A stretch of DNA of 64,000 bases from Ferrovibrio sp046297895 (GCF_046297895.1 NZ_JBKBHC010000009.1:1-64000), one strand, 5' to 3'. Positions 26,170 to 34,467 are shown, numbered from the stretch's first letter. Numbers and translations are program-made. The notes: generated by a model from the letters alone, not told the origin.

Positions 26170-27231
26170 TTACTTGCGCAGGAAGATCTGCGCGTTGCGG
26201 TTCTCGTCGTTGCGCACGCCATCGGCGGTCGGCACACGCGGCTTATTCTCGCCGTTGGCCACCGTCTGGATCGCACCCTGCGCAATGCCCTTCGAGCGGA
26301 GATAGTTCGCCACGGCATCGGCACGGCGCTGCGACAGGCGCTGGTTGTAGGCATCCGAACCCGAGCGGTCGGCGTTGCCTTCGATGCGCACATTTGTCAT
26401 GCCGGTCGCACGGTAGTCGGCGATGGCGCGATCAAGCACCTGCGTCGCCACGGGGCTGAGGTCCGACTTGTCGAAGGCGAAGAACACGATGTAGGTCTCC
26501 GGCAGGCGCGGCGCCGGGGCGGGAGCGGCGGCAGGCGCCGGGGCCGGCGGCGGGGGCGGCGGCGGAGCGGCGACGGCCGGCTGCGGCTTCGGAGCCGGAG
26601 CGCCGAAGCGATAGGTCACGCCCAGCATGATCGCATGGTTCGCCCAGTCGGCATCCACCGAGGTACCCGTGGTGGTGTTCAGGCTGAGATCGCCAAAGCT
26701 GGCGGTGTAGCGGTAATCGGCGCTCAGCAGCCAGTTCTCGGTGAGCGCGTAGGACGCGCCGACGATGCCCTGGTAGGCAAAGACATTGTCGCTGTCGTCG
26801 AGGACGCGGGTGGCGTTCACGCGGGCATCGTTGACGCTGACGCGGGCGCCGCCAAGACCGACGCCGATGAAGGGATTGAACTTCTCCTTCGGCATGAAGT
26901 CGTAATAGACGTTGGCGAACAACGACCAGGCCTTCACGTCGCCGGTGGCGGTGACGCCAGTGGCGTTCGTGCCGTCGACTTCGTTGCTGCGGTAGCCCAG
27001 CTCCAGTTCGGAGCGGAAATTGTTCATGAAGCTGAAGCCGGCCTTGCCGAGCAGGCCGTAGCCGAGGTCGAAATCGACGTCGTTGCTGGTCCCGCCGCCG
27101 GAGACCGAGCTTTCGGTCAGCCAGTTCGGGCCGGCCGACACGCCGAGATACCAGTTCTCCTGCGCGGATGCCGGAGCCGACGCCATGGCCGCAAGAGCGG
27201 CACCCGCCAGCAGAGCGACACGAATCTTCAT
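26170..27231 (-). CDS. OmpA-type outer-membrane protein
   Basis: A 353-residue porin-like protein. A signal peptide (1-23, cut after ASA) leads an eight-stranded barrel (about 25-210) of Opa/OmpW-like strands such as WYLGVSAGPNWL, LGYGLLGKAGFSF and FNPFIGVGLGGARV. A Pro/Ala linker (about 212-240) follows, then the OmpA/MotB peptidoglycan-binding domain from YIVFFAFDKSDLSP, with NADRSGSDAYNQRLSQRRA supplying the Asp and Arg that grip diaminopimelate. It would tether outer membrane to cell wall. It is monocistronic with a hairpin after it. The upstream gene metZ is unrelated. Confidence 0.93.
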   Translation of the reverse strand: MKIRVALLAGAALAAMASAPASAQENWYLGVSAGPNWLTESSVSGGGTSNDVDFDLGYGLLGKAGFSFMNNFRSELELGYRSNEVDGTNATGVTATGDVKAWSLFANVYYDFMPKEKFNPFIGVGLGGARVSVNDARVNATRVLDDSDNVFAYQGIVGASYALTENWLLSADYRYTASFGDLSLNTTTGTSVDADWANHAIMLGVTYRFGAPAPKPQPAVAAPPPPPPPAPAPAAAPAPAPRLPETYIVFFAFDKSDLSPVATQVLDRAIADYRATGMTNVRIEGNADRSGSDAYNQRLSQRRADAVANYLRSKGIAQGAIQTVANGENKPRVPTADGVRNDENRNAQIFLRK

Positions 27232-27381
27232 GAGAATCTCCTCAAAAATTGGATAGGCGCCGCAACCGCGGCCCCTGACGTCTCAACCCCACGGCGACTA
27301 TAGCAGCAGCTTTCGGGATTCGCATAACCCAGGGCCGCGAGTCTGCTGGAAAATAGCCCGCTGTGGCAGATCGGCAACAGA

Positions 27382-28596
27382 TCAGGCCGCTTTTTCAAGG
27401 GCCTGCCGCAAATCCTCCAGCAGGTCCCGCCAGTCTTCCAGCCCCACCGAGAGCCGCAGCAGGTCCTCGCCGATGCCCAGACGGGCACGTTCCTCCGGAC
27501 TCAACCTCTGGTGTGTGGTGGTGGCCGGGTGGGTGATCAGACTCTTGGAATCGCCCAAATTATTCGAGATATCCACCAATTCCAGGGCATTCAGCATACG
27601 GAAGGCTCCCGCCTTGCCGCCCCTGACGCGTAGGGCAAGCATGTTCCCGCCGGCACTCATCTGCCGCATGGCCAGGGCATGCTGCGGATGGTCGGCCCGG
27701 CCGGGATACAGCAGGGCCGGTGCATTGGCCGGCGCCGCCAGCCCCGGATGGCCGGCCAGGGCATCGGCCAGCCGGGACGCGTTTTCGACCTGGCGCGATA
27801 CCCGCAGTTCCAGGGTTTCCAGGCCCTTGAGCATGACCCAGGCATTGAAGGGGCTGAGCGCGGGGCCGGTATGGCGCAGATAGGGGGTCAGTTCATTGGT
27901 GACGAAATCCTGGCTGCCCAGGACCACGCCGCCCAGGCAGCGCCCCTGCCCGTCGATATGCTTGGTGGCGGAATAAACCACGATGTCGGCGCCGAGTTGC
28001 AGCGGCTTTTGCAGCAGCGGCGTGGCGAAGACATTGTCGACCACCACGCGGGCGCCGACCCGATGCGCCAGTTCGGCCACCGCAGGCAGGTCGATCACCT
28101 CCAGCGTCGGATTGGATGGCGTCTCGAGGAAAACCGCGCGGGTGCGCGGGTTGATCGCCTGTTCCCAGGCCGAAAGATCGGTGCCGTCGATCAGGTGCGT
28201 CCTGATGCCGAAACGGGGCAGCAGTTCCTCGACGATGTAGCGGCAGGAGCCGAACACGGCGCGGGCCGATACGACCTCGTCGCCGGCCTTCAACTGGCAC
28301 ATCAGCGCGGCGTTCACCGCCGCCATGCCGCTGGCGGTGGCGCGCGCGGCCTGCGCCCCTTCCAGCAGGGCCATGCGCTGCTCGAACATTTCCACGGTGG
28401 GATTGCCGAAGCGGCTGTAGACGAAACCCGGCTGCTCGTTCCTGAAACGCGCCTCTGCCGACTCGGCGCTGTCGTAGCAGAAGCCCGAAGTCATGAAGAT
28501 CGCTTCCGAGGTTTCGCCGAAGCCGCTGCGCACCGTGCCGCCGCGCACCAGCCGGGTCGCCGGCCGCCAGGTGGAACTCTTCTTGCTGTCGCTCAT
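27382..28596 (-). CDS. metZ: O-succinylhomoserine sulfhydrylase
   Basis: MetZ, 404 residues, a PLP enzyme that joins O-succinylhomoserine and sulfide to form homocysteine in methionine synthesis. Landmarks: YSRFGNPTVEMFEQRMALLEG, ATASGMAAVNAALM, ETPSNPTLEVIDLPAV, VVDNVFATPLLQKPL and the PLP lysine in YSATKHIDGQGR, followed by FNAWVMLKGLETL. The SxxNPT and DGQGR signatures favour MetZ over cystathionine gamma-synthase. The 5' leader carries a SAM-II aptamer and a terminator, so high SAM should shut the gene off. A GAGG sequence lies about 10 bases before the ATG at 28596. Confidence 0.95.
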   Translation of the reverse strand: MSDSKKSSTWRPATRLVRGGTVRSGFGETSEAIFMTSGFCYDSAESAEARFRNEQPGFVYSRFGNPTVEMFEQRMALLEGAQAARATASGMAAVNAALMCQLKAGDEVVSARAVFGSCRYIVEELLPRFGIRTHLIDGTDLSAWEQAINPRTRAVFLETPSNPTLEVIDLPAVAELAHRVGARVVVDNVFATPLLQKPLQLGADIVVYSATKHIDGQGRCLGGVVLGSQDFVTNELTPYLRHTGPALSPFNAWVMLKGLETLELRVSRQVENASRLADALAGHPGLAAPANAPALLYPGRADHPQHALAMRQMSAGGNMLALRVRGGKAGAFRMLNALELVDISNNLGDSKSLITHPATTTHQRLSPEERARLGIGEDLLRLSVGLEDWRDLLEDLRQALEKAA

Positions 28597-28637
28597 CGCG
28601 TGTCGTCCTCTGGTCCGATATCAACGAAACCGGGGGC

Positions 28638-28677
28638 GAAAAAACAAAAAACCCCGGCGCCGCAGGCCCGGGGTTTT
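28638..28677 (-). terminator. Rho-independent terminator in metZ leader
   Basis: Read on the minus strand, AAAACCCCGG pairs with CCGGGGTTTT around a 10-base loop, followed by a long T-run interrupted by one G. It stands between the SAM-II aptamer and the metZ ribosome-binding site, where it can serve as the off-state of the riboswitch. Confidence 0.88.
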
Positions 28678-28690
28678 GGGATAAAACCGC

Positions 28691-28750
28691 CCGACCTTTT
28701 AGCGGTTTGTTTTACGTGGTCCGCAAGCCGGTCGGCTCAAATCACCACGA
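28691..28750 (-). promoter_or_regulatory. SAM-II riboswitch aptamer
   Basis: The minus-strand leader matches the SAM-II (metA motif) class. P1 is CGTGGT (28749-28744) with ACCACG (28720-28715). The P1 loop opens GATTTGAG and includes CCGACC (28735-28730), which pairs with GGTCGG (28696-28691) to close the H-type pseudoknot. Conserved TAAAACAA and GCTAAAA (28703-28697) join them. SAM binding stabilises the pseudoknot. A second possible pairing, ACCGC (28706-28702) with GCGGT (28690-28686), followed by TTTTA, would compete with its 3' strand. SAM-II riboswitches are typical of alphaproteobacterial methionine genes. Confidence 0.93.
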
Positions 28751-28760
28751 ATGGTCCAGC

Positions 28761-28789
28761 GTGATACGGCGCGGCGGGGAAGCCGTCAA
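28761..28789 (-). promoter_or_regulatory. Sigma-70-like promoter for metZ leader
   Basis: On the minus strand TTGACG (28789-28784), a 17-base spacer and TATCAC (28766-28761) form a good housekeeping promoter. Transcription would start near 28755, only about six bases before the first P1 strand of the SAM-II aptamer, as expected for a riboswitch-controlled mRNA. Confidence 0.7.
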
Positions 28790-28811
28790 GCCTGATTCGC
28801 GGCTGCCGCGC

Positions 28812-30200
28812 CTATCCCAGGCTCCGCAGCGCCTCGGTTGCCGCCATCCGGCCAGACAGCCAGGCCCCGGCGGCCGACCCCGCCCATTCGGGGGAAGCGA
28901 AGGCCTCGCCGGCAAACAAGACCCGGCTGCGTCCGGCCGCAGAGGCGAGCGGCCGGCCGGCGTTGCGGCGCGCCACGGCAAAGCCGGGCCGGGCCGCGGC
29001 GATAGCGCCGCGACTGTATGAATCCTGTCCCCAGGCCGAGGCAATGCCGCGCTGGAACCGCCGATCGACGGCATCGCCGAATATCAGCCTGATCTGCGCG
29101 CGGGCCGCGGCGATCATCGCCGCCTCGCCCTGCCGTTCCAATTCACGGGCATGCTCGCCGCCGACCGACGCGACCACCACGGGCGTGTTGTGGACATTCA
29201 GCCTGAAGCCAAACGCCCGGCTGCCGCCGCCATTGGCCCAGAGCTGGGTGTTCGGCGGCGCATTGAAACTGGCCGGTTCGTACAACAGGGCAATACGGTT
29301 GATCAGCCCCATATTCATGCGGCCCAGGGCCTCGCGCTGCGCCGCCGGCAGCTCAGGCTGGAACAGGATGCCGTCGCGCGCGGCCAGCACGCCCAGCGGC
29401 ACGGTGACGATGCAGGCCTCGGCCTGCACCTGGCCTTCCGCGGTCACGAGCGTCACGCCGGAATTGCCCCAGTCGATGCGCACCACCGGCTTGCCGGTGA
29501 AGACCGGCAAGCCGGCGGCATATTCGGCCGCCCAGGCACCGAAGCCGCCCGGCAGCCACGCATCGTTGCCGGTGCCCGAGAGGCGCGGCGCGTCAAGCGC
29601 GGATACCTGACCATATTCGACGCCGACATGCAGCGGCCCGGCCATGGCGCGCGCCAGATCGGCCCAGCGCTGGCCGCCATTCACATCGAGTTTGGCGCGG
29701 CTGGCCAGGGTGGCATCGACGCGCAGGGTCTTGGCATCGAGCAACGCGTCGTCGAGGCGGTCGTACAGCAGGCCAAGCAGATCGTAGTCTTCCGTCGCCG
29801 CGTCGCGCAGGGCGCCGTCGCGGTCGCGGTCGAACAGCCAGAAATCGCCATCGTCGCTCTGCAGGTTGCCTTCGCGCCGACGCATCTCGCCAGCCAGCGG
29901 ATTGATATCGGCCGATTTCAGAAAGGCGGCGCCGAGATCGACCGGATGCCCGAGGCGGGCCGTATCGGTGAAGGCCCGGCCGCCGATGCGATTGCGCGCC
30001 TCCACGACGGCGACCGTGCGGCCACGTTCCTGCAGCAGGCGCGCCGCCGACAGACCGGCAATGCCGGCGCCGACGACGGCCACATCGACCTCGCCTGGCA
30101 AGGCGGCCTGGGCAGGCGCGGCAGCCGGCAATCCCAGCAGCGGCAGCGCGGCCATGGTTGCCGCGCCCTGGATCGCTTCTCGACGGCTGACGCGCTTCAT
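28812..30200 (-). CDS. Tat-exported flavin monoamine oxidase
   Basis: A 462-residue FAD-dependent amine oxidase (flavin-containing amino-oxidase family). The N-terminus MKRVSRREAIQG followed by a hydrophobic stretch and APAQA is a twin-arginine signal, so the folded flavoprotein is exported. The FAD motif VDVAVVGAGIAGLSAARLL and GGRAFTD follow. LPGGFGAWAAEYA and the C-terminal LFAGEAFASPEWAGSAAGAWLSG are typical of MAO-like enzymes. The substrate is probably an amine in the periplasm but cannot be named. The ATG at 30200 is chosen because it begins the signal peptide. It lies upstream of nothing in its operon. Confidence 0.9.
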   Translation of the reverse strand: MKRVSRREAIQGAATMAALPLLGLPAAAPAQAALPGEVDVAVVGAGIAGLSAARLLQERGRTVAVVEARNRIGGRAFTDTARLGHPVDLGAAFLKSADINPLAGEMRRREGNLQSDDGDFWLFDRDRDGALRDAATEDYDLLGLLYDRLDDALLDAKTLRVDATLASRAKLDVNGGQRWADLARAMAGPLHVGVEYGQVSALDAPRLSGTGNDAWLPGGFGAWAAEYAAGLPVFTGKPVVRIDWGNSGVTLVTAEGQVQAEACIVTVPLGVLAARDGILFQPELPAAQREALGRMNMGLINRIALLYEPASFNAPPNTQLWANGGGSRAFGFRLNVHNTPVVVASVGGEHARELERQGEAAMIAAARAQIRLIFGDAVDRRFQRGIASAWGQDSYSRGAIAAARPGFAVARRNAGRPLASAAGRSRVLFAGEAFASPEWAGSAAGAWLSGRMAATEALRSLG

Positions 30201-30241
30201 GCCGGCATTATGCCGCGAGAGCGGCGCAAAGATCAAAATTA

Positions 30242-30268
30242 AAGCCGGGCCGCAAGGCGGCCCGGCTT
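30242..30268 (-). terminator. Terminator after exported esterase gene
   Basis: A perfect 12-bp stem AAGCCGGGCCGC/GCGGCCCGGCTT with a 3-base loop. On the minus strand it is followed by TTTAATTTTG. It lies about 50 bases beyond the esterase stop codon and separates it from the amine oxidase gene. Confidence 0.87.
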
Positions 30269-30315
30269 GGTCGTGTCCGTCGAGTGTCAGCGCCGAACGG
30301 AGTATGACACAGCGA

Positions 30316-31362
30316 TTACTTCACCTGCAGCGCCCGACGCAGGGCGGCGTTCGCCTGCGCGATCGCGGCAACCGTGGCCGGGCTTTCGGCCAGACCGTTC
30401 AGCATGACGAAGTCGTGGATGGCGCCGTTATACCGCGTCGAGGTAACGCTGACTCCGGCTTCGATCAGTTTGCGGGCATAGGCCTCGCCCTCGTCACGCA
30501 GCAGATCGTTCTCGGCAACAATCACCGTCGCCTCGGGCAGGCCGCGCAACTGATCGACCGATGCCTTCAGCGGGAAGGCCAGAACCTCGTTGCGCGCCGT
30601 CTTGGGCAGGTAGGCGTCGAGGAAGAAGTGCATCGCGTTCGTCGTCAGCCAGGGACCGTTGCCGAAGGCGGCATAGGAAGCGTTCAGCGAGATGTCGTCG
30701 GTGACCGGATAGAACAGCACCTGATGGCTGATCTTGGGGCCGCCGCGCTGCTTGGCCAGCAGCGTCACCGCCGCCGCCATGTTGCCGCCCGCGGAGTCGC
30801 CGGCCACCGCCAGGCGGCTGGCATCGACATTGAGAACCCTGGCATTCTCGACGACGTATTTCGTCGCCGCGTAGGCCTCCTCGTTGGGCACCGGATACTG
30901 CACGTCCGGCGTGTTGCGGTAGTCGACGAAGATCACGGCGACGCGGGCGCCGACGGCGATCTCGCGGATCAGGCGGTCATGGGTATCCTTGCCGCCGAGC
31001 ATCCAGCCGCCGCCGTGGAAATACATCACCACCGGCAAGGCCTCGGCGACGCCTTCGGGACGCACGATCCGCACATTGACGCTGCCCAGCGGGCCGGTCG
31101 GCAGGCTCAGATCCCGGATCTCGGCCGGCAGTCTGGCGACGGGGCCGGCCTGCGCGCCGGACAGGACCTGCCGGGCGGCCTGGGGCGACAGGGTATAGAT
31201 CGGCGGGCCGCCAGCCGCCGTGACGGCATTCACGAAGCCTTGGGTGACGGCATCGAGATGGGCAGGCTGCGCCTGGGCCGGAAGCGGGGCGGCAAGAGCC
31301 AGAAGGCCGGCAGCGAGCGCGGTGGAGGCCAGGATACGGCGGGAATTCTGCAACAGAGACAT
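30316..31362 (-). CDS. Secreted HSL-type alpha/beta hydrolase
   Basis: A 348-residue esterase/lipase of the hormone-sensitive-lipase family. The signal peptide is about 1-32 (RRILASTALAAGLLALAAP, cut near AQA). The oxyanion motif YFHGGGWMLGG and the nucleophile elbow AGDSAGGNMAA are intact; the acid and His come later (VIVAENDLLRDEG; GAIHDFVM). It would act in the periplasm on short esters. The gene diverges from a MarR/OhrR-like regulator across an AT-rich spacer with palindromes, which suggests control by it. Confidence 0.9.
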   Translation of the reverse strand: MSLLQNSRRILASTALAAGLLALAAPLPAQAQPAHLDAVTQGFVNAVTAAGGPPIYTLSPQAARQVLSGAQAGPVARLPAEIRDLSLPTGPLGSVNVRIVRPEGVAEALPVVMYFHGGGWMLGGKDTHDRLIREIAVGARVAVIFVDYRNTPDVQYPVPNEEAYAATKYVVENARVLNVDASRLAVAGDSAGGNMAAAVTLLAKQRGGPKISHQVLFYPVTDDISLNASYAAFGNGPWLTTNAMHFFLDAYLPKTARNEVLAFPLKASVDQLRGLPEATVIVAENDLLRDEGEAYARKLIEAGVSVTSTRYNGAIHDFVMLNGLAESPATVAAIAQANAALRRALQVK

Positions 31363-31431
31363 TGTTTTAGCTCCTTCAAGTATGGCCGGGCGGCCATCTG
31401 GCGGCCCGGATCCGTGCTCCGGATGGCTAAT

Positions 31432-31521
31432 ATTTATCGTGATAAATTATAGTTTGATAATTGATTATTCGGCATGGCCGTTATGCATATATCGCATACG
31501 ATAAATTATTATGCGATATAT
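31432..31521. promoter_or_regulatory. AT-rich palindromic operator region
   Basis: Three elements lie in the esterase/MarR divergent spacer. A palindrome ATTTATC-GT-GATAAAT spans 31432-31447. A perfect 12-base inverted repeat, ATATATCGCATA (31487-31498) and TATGCGATATAT (31510-31521), has an 11-base gap. The 10-mer GATAAATTAT occurs directly at 31441-31450 and again at 31500-31509, inside that gap. AT-rich palindromes are typical MarR/OhrR binding sites, and the right one lies 33 bases before the regulator's ATG. Confidence 0.75.
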
Positions 31522-31554
31522 AATCGCAATCGAAGATCCCCGGAGCCACGCACC

Positions 31555-32022
31555 ATGCCCGACACCGTCGCCTCGACCGGCAGCAGCGCCCTCGCCTTGG
31601 ACAACCAGCTATGCTTCGCCATCTATTCCACTGGCCTGGCCTTCAACCGCCTGTACAAGCCCTTGCTCGACGCCATGGGCCTGACCTATCCGCAATACCT
31701 GGTCATGCTGGCTTTGTGGGAAACCGACGGCCTGATGGTGGGTGAGCTGGGCGAGCGGCTGTTCCTGGAATCCAGCACGCTGACGCCGCTGCTCAAGCGG
31801 CTGGAAAGCGCGGGCTTTGTCACGCGCCGGCGCAATCCCGCCGACGAACGCCAGGTGCATATCCATCTGACCGAGGCGGGCCGGGCATTGAAGCAGCAGG
31901 CCATGGTCTGTCCGGCCACGATCCTGAAGGCCTCGGGCCAGAGCATGGAGCAACTGATGCAGATGAAGGATGCGGCGGTGAAGCTGCGCGACGCCTTCAA
32001 TGGCTTCAACGCGGCACGCTGA
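31555..32022 (+). CDS. MarR family regulator, OhrR-like
   Basis: A 155-residue MarR-type winged-helix repressor close to OhrR. The N-terminal cysteine Cys20 in LDNQLCFAIYSTGLAFNRLY occupies the position of the peroxide-sensing Cys of OhrR. The recognition region is LYLESS-like LFLESSTLTPLLKRLE and the wing holds RRRNPADERQVHIHLT. OhrR proteins release DNA when this cysteine is oxidised by organic hydroperoxides. No ohr gene lies beside it; instead the divergent neighbour is an exported esterase. The ATG at 31555 follows a GGAG 10 bases earlier. The operators upstream imply autoregulation. Confidence 0.88.
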   Translation: MPDTVASTGSSALALDNQLCFAIYSTGLAFNRLYKPLLDAMGLTYPQYLVMLALWETDGLMVGELGERLFLESSTLTPLLKRLESAGFVTRRRNPADERQVHIHLTEAGRALKQQAMVCPATILKASGQSMEQLMQMKDAAVKLRDAFNGFNAAR

Positions 32023-32036
32023 AGCCCCTGGCCGAT

Positions 32037-32906
32037 TCAGCGGCCGGAGCGGAAGGGATGCGCGGCGAAGACGCCGATCACCTTCAGTGAGCGGCTGAAA
32101 TATTCCAGCTCCTGCAGCGCCAGATCGACATTGCGCTGGGCCGGGTGGCCCTCGATCTCGGCATAAAACTCCGCCACCTGGAAACCATCCGAGAGATAGC
32201 TTTCCAGCTTCACCACGTTGACGCCGTTGGTGGCGAAGCCGCCCAGCGCCTTATACAAAGCCGCCGGCACGCTGCGCACGCGGAACATGATGGCGGTGAG
32301 GCTGTTGCCAAGCTGCGGATCGGGATCGCGGCGCTGGCGCTCAAGCTTGATGAAGCGCGTGGTGTTGGTGTGGTTGTCCTCGATATCGGCGCGCAGCACC
32401 TGCAGGCCGTAAAGCTCGCCGGCGATGGATGAGGCTATCGCCGCCTCCTCCGGATTGCCACGCTCGGCCACGTCCTTGGCCGAACCGGCGGTATCGGTGG
32501 AGACGATCGGCTCGAGTCCCAGATCCTTGATCACGCGCCGGCATTGCGACAGCGCCTGCACATGGCTGTAGACGCGCTTGATGCTTTTCAGGCTGGCCGA
32601 TTTCGGGGCCAGAAGCTGATGCCGCACGCGCAGGAAATGCTCGGCGGTGATGTAGAGTCCGCCCTCGGGCAGAAGCTGATGGATATCGGCGACGCGACCG
32701 GCGGTGGAATTCTCGATCGGGATCAGGCCGCAGGCGGCGCGCCCCTCGCGCACGGCGGCAAAGGCATCCTCGAAGGTGGCGCAGGGCAGCGGCACCATGT
32801 CGGGCAGCGCCTCGCGGCAGGCCAGATGCGAATAGGCGCCGGGCGCGCCCTGGAAGGCGACGATGCGCGCAGGATCGGTGGCGGCGGTGGCGATCTGGGC
32901 AGGCAT
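32037..32906 (-). CDS. pheA: Prephenate dehydratase
   Basis: A monofunctional prephenate dehydratase of 289 residues, making phenylpyruvate for phenylalanine synthesis. The catalytic domain has FQGAPGAYSHLA, the GLIPIENSTAGRV segment and the hallmark NTTRFIKL (Thr-Arg-Phe). A C-terminal ACT domain (from SLTAIMFRVRSVPAALY, with LESYLSDGFQVAEFYAEIEGH) would bind phenylalanine as feedback inhibitor. There is no chorismate mutase domain. It lies directly after kdsB on the same strand (25 bases). Confidence 0.95.
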   Translation of the reverse strand: MPAQIATAATDPARIVAFQGAPGAYSHLACREALPDMVPLPCATFEDAFAAVREGRAACGLIPIENSTAGRVADIHQLLPEGGLYITAEHFLRVRHQLLAPKSASLKSIKRVYSHVQALSQCRRVIKDLGLEPIVSTDTAGSAKDVAERGNPEEAAIASSIAGELYGLQVLRADIEDNHTNTTRFIKLERQRRDPDPQLGNSLTAIMFRVRSVPAALYKALGGFATNGVNVVKLESYLSDGFQVAEFYAEIEGHPAQRNVDLALQELEYFSRSLKVIGVFAAHPFRSGR

Positions 32907-32931
32907 GGGGATCTCTTCAGCGGAAAGGGGC

Positions 32932-33708
32932 TTATCGCTGCGCGGCCATCACCTGGCGGATGCGCTCAAGGTCGGCGGGAGTATCGACACCGAGCGGCAG
33001 GGTGTCAACGACGGCTGCCGCGATGCGCATGCCGTTCTCCAGCGCGCGCAGCTGCTCCAGTTTCTCGCGCTGCTCCAGCGGCGACGGCGGCAGCGCCACG
33101 AAGCGCTGCAGGGCGGCACGGCGATAGGCATAGATGCCGATGTGATGCCACAGCGGCCCCTCGCCGCCCGGCACCGGCCGGCGGCTGAAATACAGCGCCG
33201 GGCCGATGCGCTCTCCCGGCCGCAGGCTGAGCACCGCCTTCACCACATTGGGATCGTCGATCTCGTGCCGATCGATGATCGGCGTCGCCAGCGTGGCAAT
33301 GTCGATGCGCGGATCGGCGAGCGGCTTCAGCGCGGCGGCGACAACCGCCGGGTCGATGGCGGGCAGGTCGCCCTGCAGATTGATCACCGCATCATGCCGG
33401 CCCTCGGGGTCGAGTTTGACCAGCGCTTCATGGATGCGGTCGGAGCCCGAGGGATGGTTCGGATCGGTCATCACCGCCTCGCCGCCGGCGGCGCGCACCG
33501 CGCCGGCAATCGCCTCGTCGCCGCAGGCCACCGCCACGCGGGCAAAGCCGGCTTCCTGCGCGCGGCGCAGGCAATGCACGATCATCGGCTGGCCGTGGAT
33601 GTCGGCCAGCGGCTTGTCGGGCAGCCGCGTCGAGGCCAGCCGCGAGGGAATCAGCACAATCGGATTGCTGGGTGGACTCGATTGGCTAAGTGTCTGGTCG
33701 ACGGTCAT
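32932..33708 (-). CDS. kdsB: CMP-KDO synthetase
   Basis: KdsB, 258 residues, activates KDO with CTP for lipopolysaccharide inner core synthesis, which implies a Gram-negative envelope. Motifs: IPSRLASTRLPDKPLADI (nucleotide binding), VACGDEAI, VMTDPNHPSGSDRIHEAL, VINLQGDLPAIDP with the metal-binding Asp, and HHIGIYAYRRAALQRF near the end. The frame stays open far upstream across opposite-strand genes, but CAGGA before the ATG at 33708 and family length set the start. It appears to be cotranscribed with pheA. Confidence 0.95.
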   Translation of the reverse strand: MTVDQTLSQSSPPSNPIVLIPSRLASTRLPDKPLADIHGQPMIVHCLRRAQEAGFARVAVACGDEAIAGAVRAAGGEAVMTDPNHPSGSDRIHEALVKLDPEGRHDAVINLQGDLPAIDPAVVAAALKPLADPRIDIATLATPIIDRHEIDDPNVVKAVLSLRPGERIGPALYFSRRPVPGGEGPLWHHIGIYAYRRAALQRFVALPPSPLEQREKLEQLRALENGMRIAAAVVDTLPLGVDTPADLERIRQVMAAQR

Positions 33709-33795
33709 TTGCGGTCCTGATCGCGAGGCGGCGAGGTGCGGCAATCCGCCGCAGCCCGGGCAGGCGGATGCCCTCTCCGGCGGGATATATACGGG

Positions 33796-33858
33796 TTGCG
33801 AACGGACCGGGGAAGCCGCTAATGTCACGGCGATTTTTGGGCCGTTTCGGCCCGTTTT
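33796..33858 (+). promoter_or_regulatory. Candidate promoter and leader hairpin, cytochrome c
   Basis: TTGCGA (33796-33801), an 18-base spacer and TAATGT (33820-33825) resemble a sigma-70 promoter. A hairpin GGGCCG-TTT-CGGCCC (33839-33853) followed by GTTTT lies within about 25 bases of the expected start, about 65 bases before the cytochrome c ATG. It could stabilise the 5' end or cause early termination. The evidence is pattern only. Confidence 0.4.
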
Positions 33859-33921
33859 AGACCGGTTTCGCTGCCGCCGCCCCAAGCACCGGCGCAGCGT
33901 CGATGGCAGGAGTGTCGCGAG

Positions 33922-34467
33922 ATGGATAGTTTCGAACTGAACAAGATGATCGGCGCCGTGCTGTTCTGCCTGCTGATCATCATGGGCGTGAATCAGTTCG
34001 GCAACATCCTGGTTTCGCCCAAGAAGCTGGCCGAGCCGGCCTACAAGATCGAGGTGGCCGAGGAGGCCCCGAAGGGCGGCGCCGGCGCGGCCGCCAAGCA
34101 GGAAGAAGCCGATCCGCCGATCGCCACCCTGCTTGCATCGGCCAATGTCGATGCCGGCAAGAAGGCCTTCAGCAAGTGCGTCGCCTGCCATACCCCCGAC
34201 AAGGGCGGTGCAGCCAAGGTGGGTCCGAATCTCTACGACATCGTCGGCGCCGCGAAGGGCCACATGGCCGGCTTCGCCTATTCCGACGGCCTGAAGAAGA
34301 CCGGCGGCGAGTGGAGCTACGACAGCCTGAATGCCTTCCTGAAGAATCCGAAGGCCTATGCTCCGGGCACCAAGATGGCCTATGCCGGCTCGAAGAGCGC
34401 CAAGGAGCGCGCCGATCTCATCGCCTATCTGCGGTCGCTGTCGGACAACCCGAAGCCGCTGCCGTAA
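33922..34467 (+). CDS. Membrane-anchored cytochrome c (CycM-like)
   Basis: A 181-residue class I cytochrome c with an uncleaved N-terminal helix (about 8-30, MIGAVLFCLLIIMGVNQFG) that anchors it in the inner membrane facing the periplasm. A charged Ala/Gly/Lys linker follows, then the haem domain: CVACH (Cys86, Cys89, His90), GPNLYDIVGA and the axial Met152 in GTKMAY. The layout matches CycM/cytochrome c552 of alphaproteobacteria, which passes electrons from bc1 to an aa3 oxidase. GCAGGAG lies upstream of the ATG. No oxidase genes are present locally. Confidence 0.92.
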   Translation: MDSFELNKMIGAVLFCLLIIMGVNQFGNILVSPKKLAEPAYKIEVAEEAPKGGAGAAAKQEEADPPIATLLASANVDAGKKAFSKCVACHTPDKGGAAKVGPNLYDIVGAAKGHMAGFAYSDGLKKTGGEWSYDSLNAFLKNPKAYAPGTKMAYAGSKSAKERADLIAYLRSLSDNPKPLP

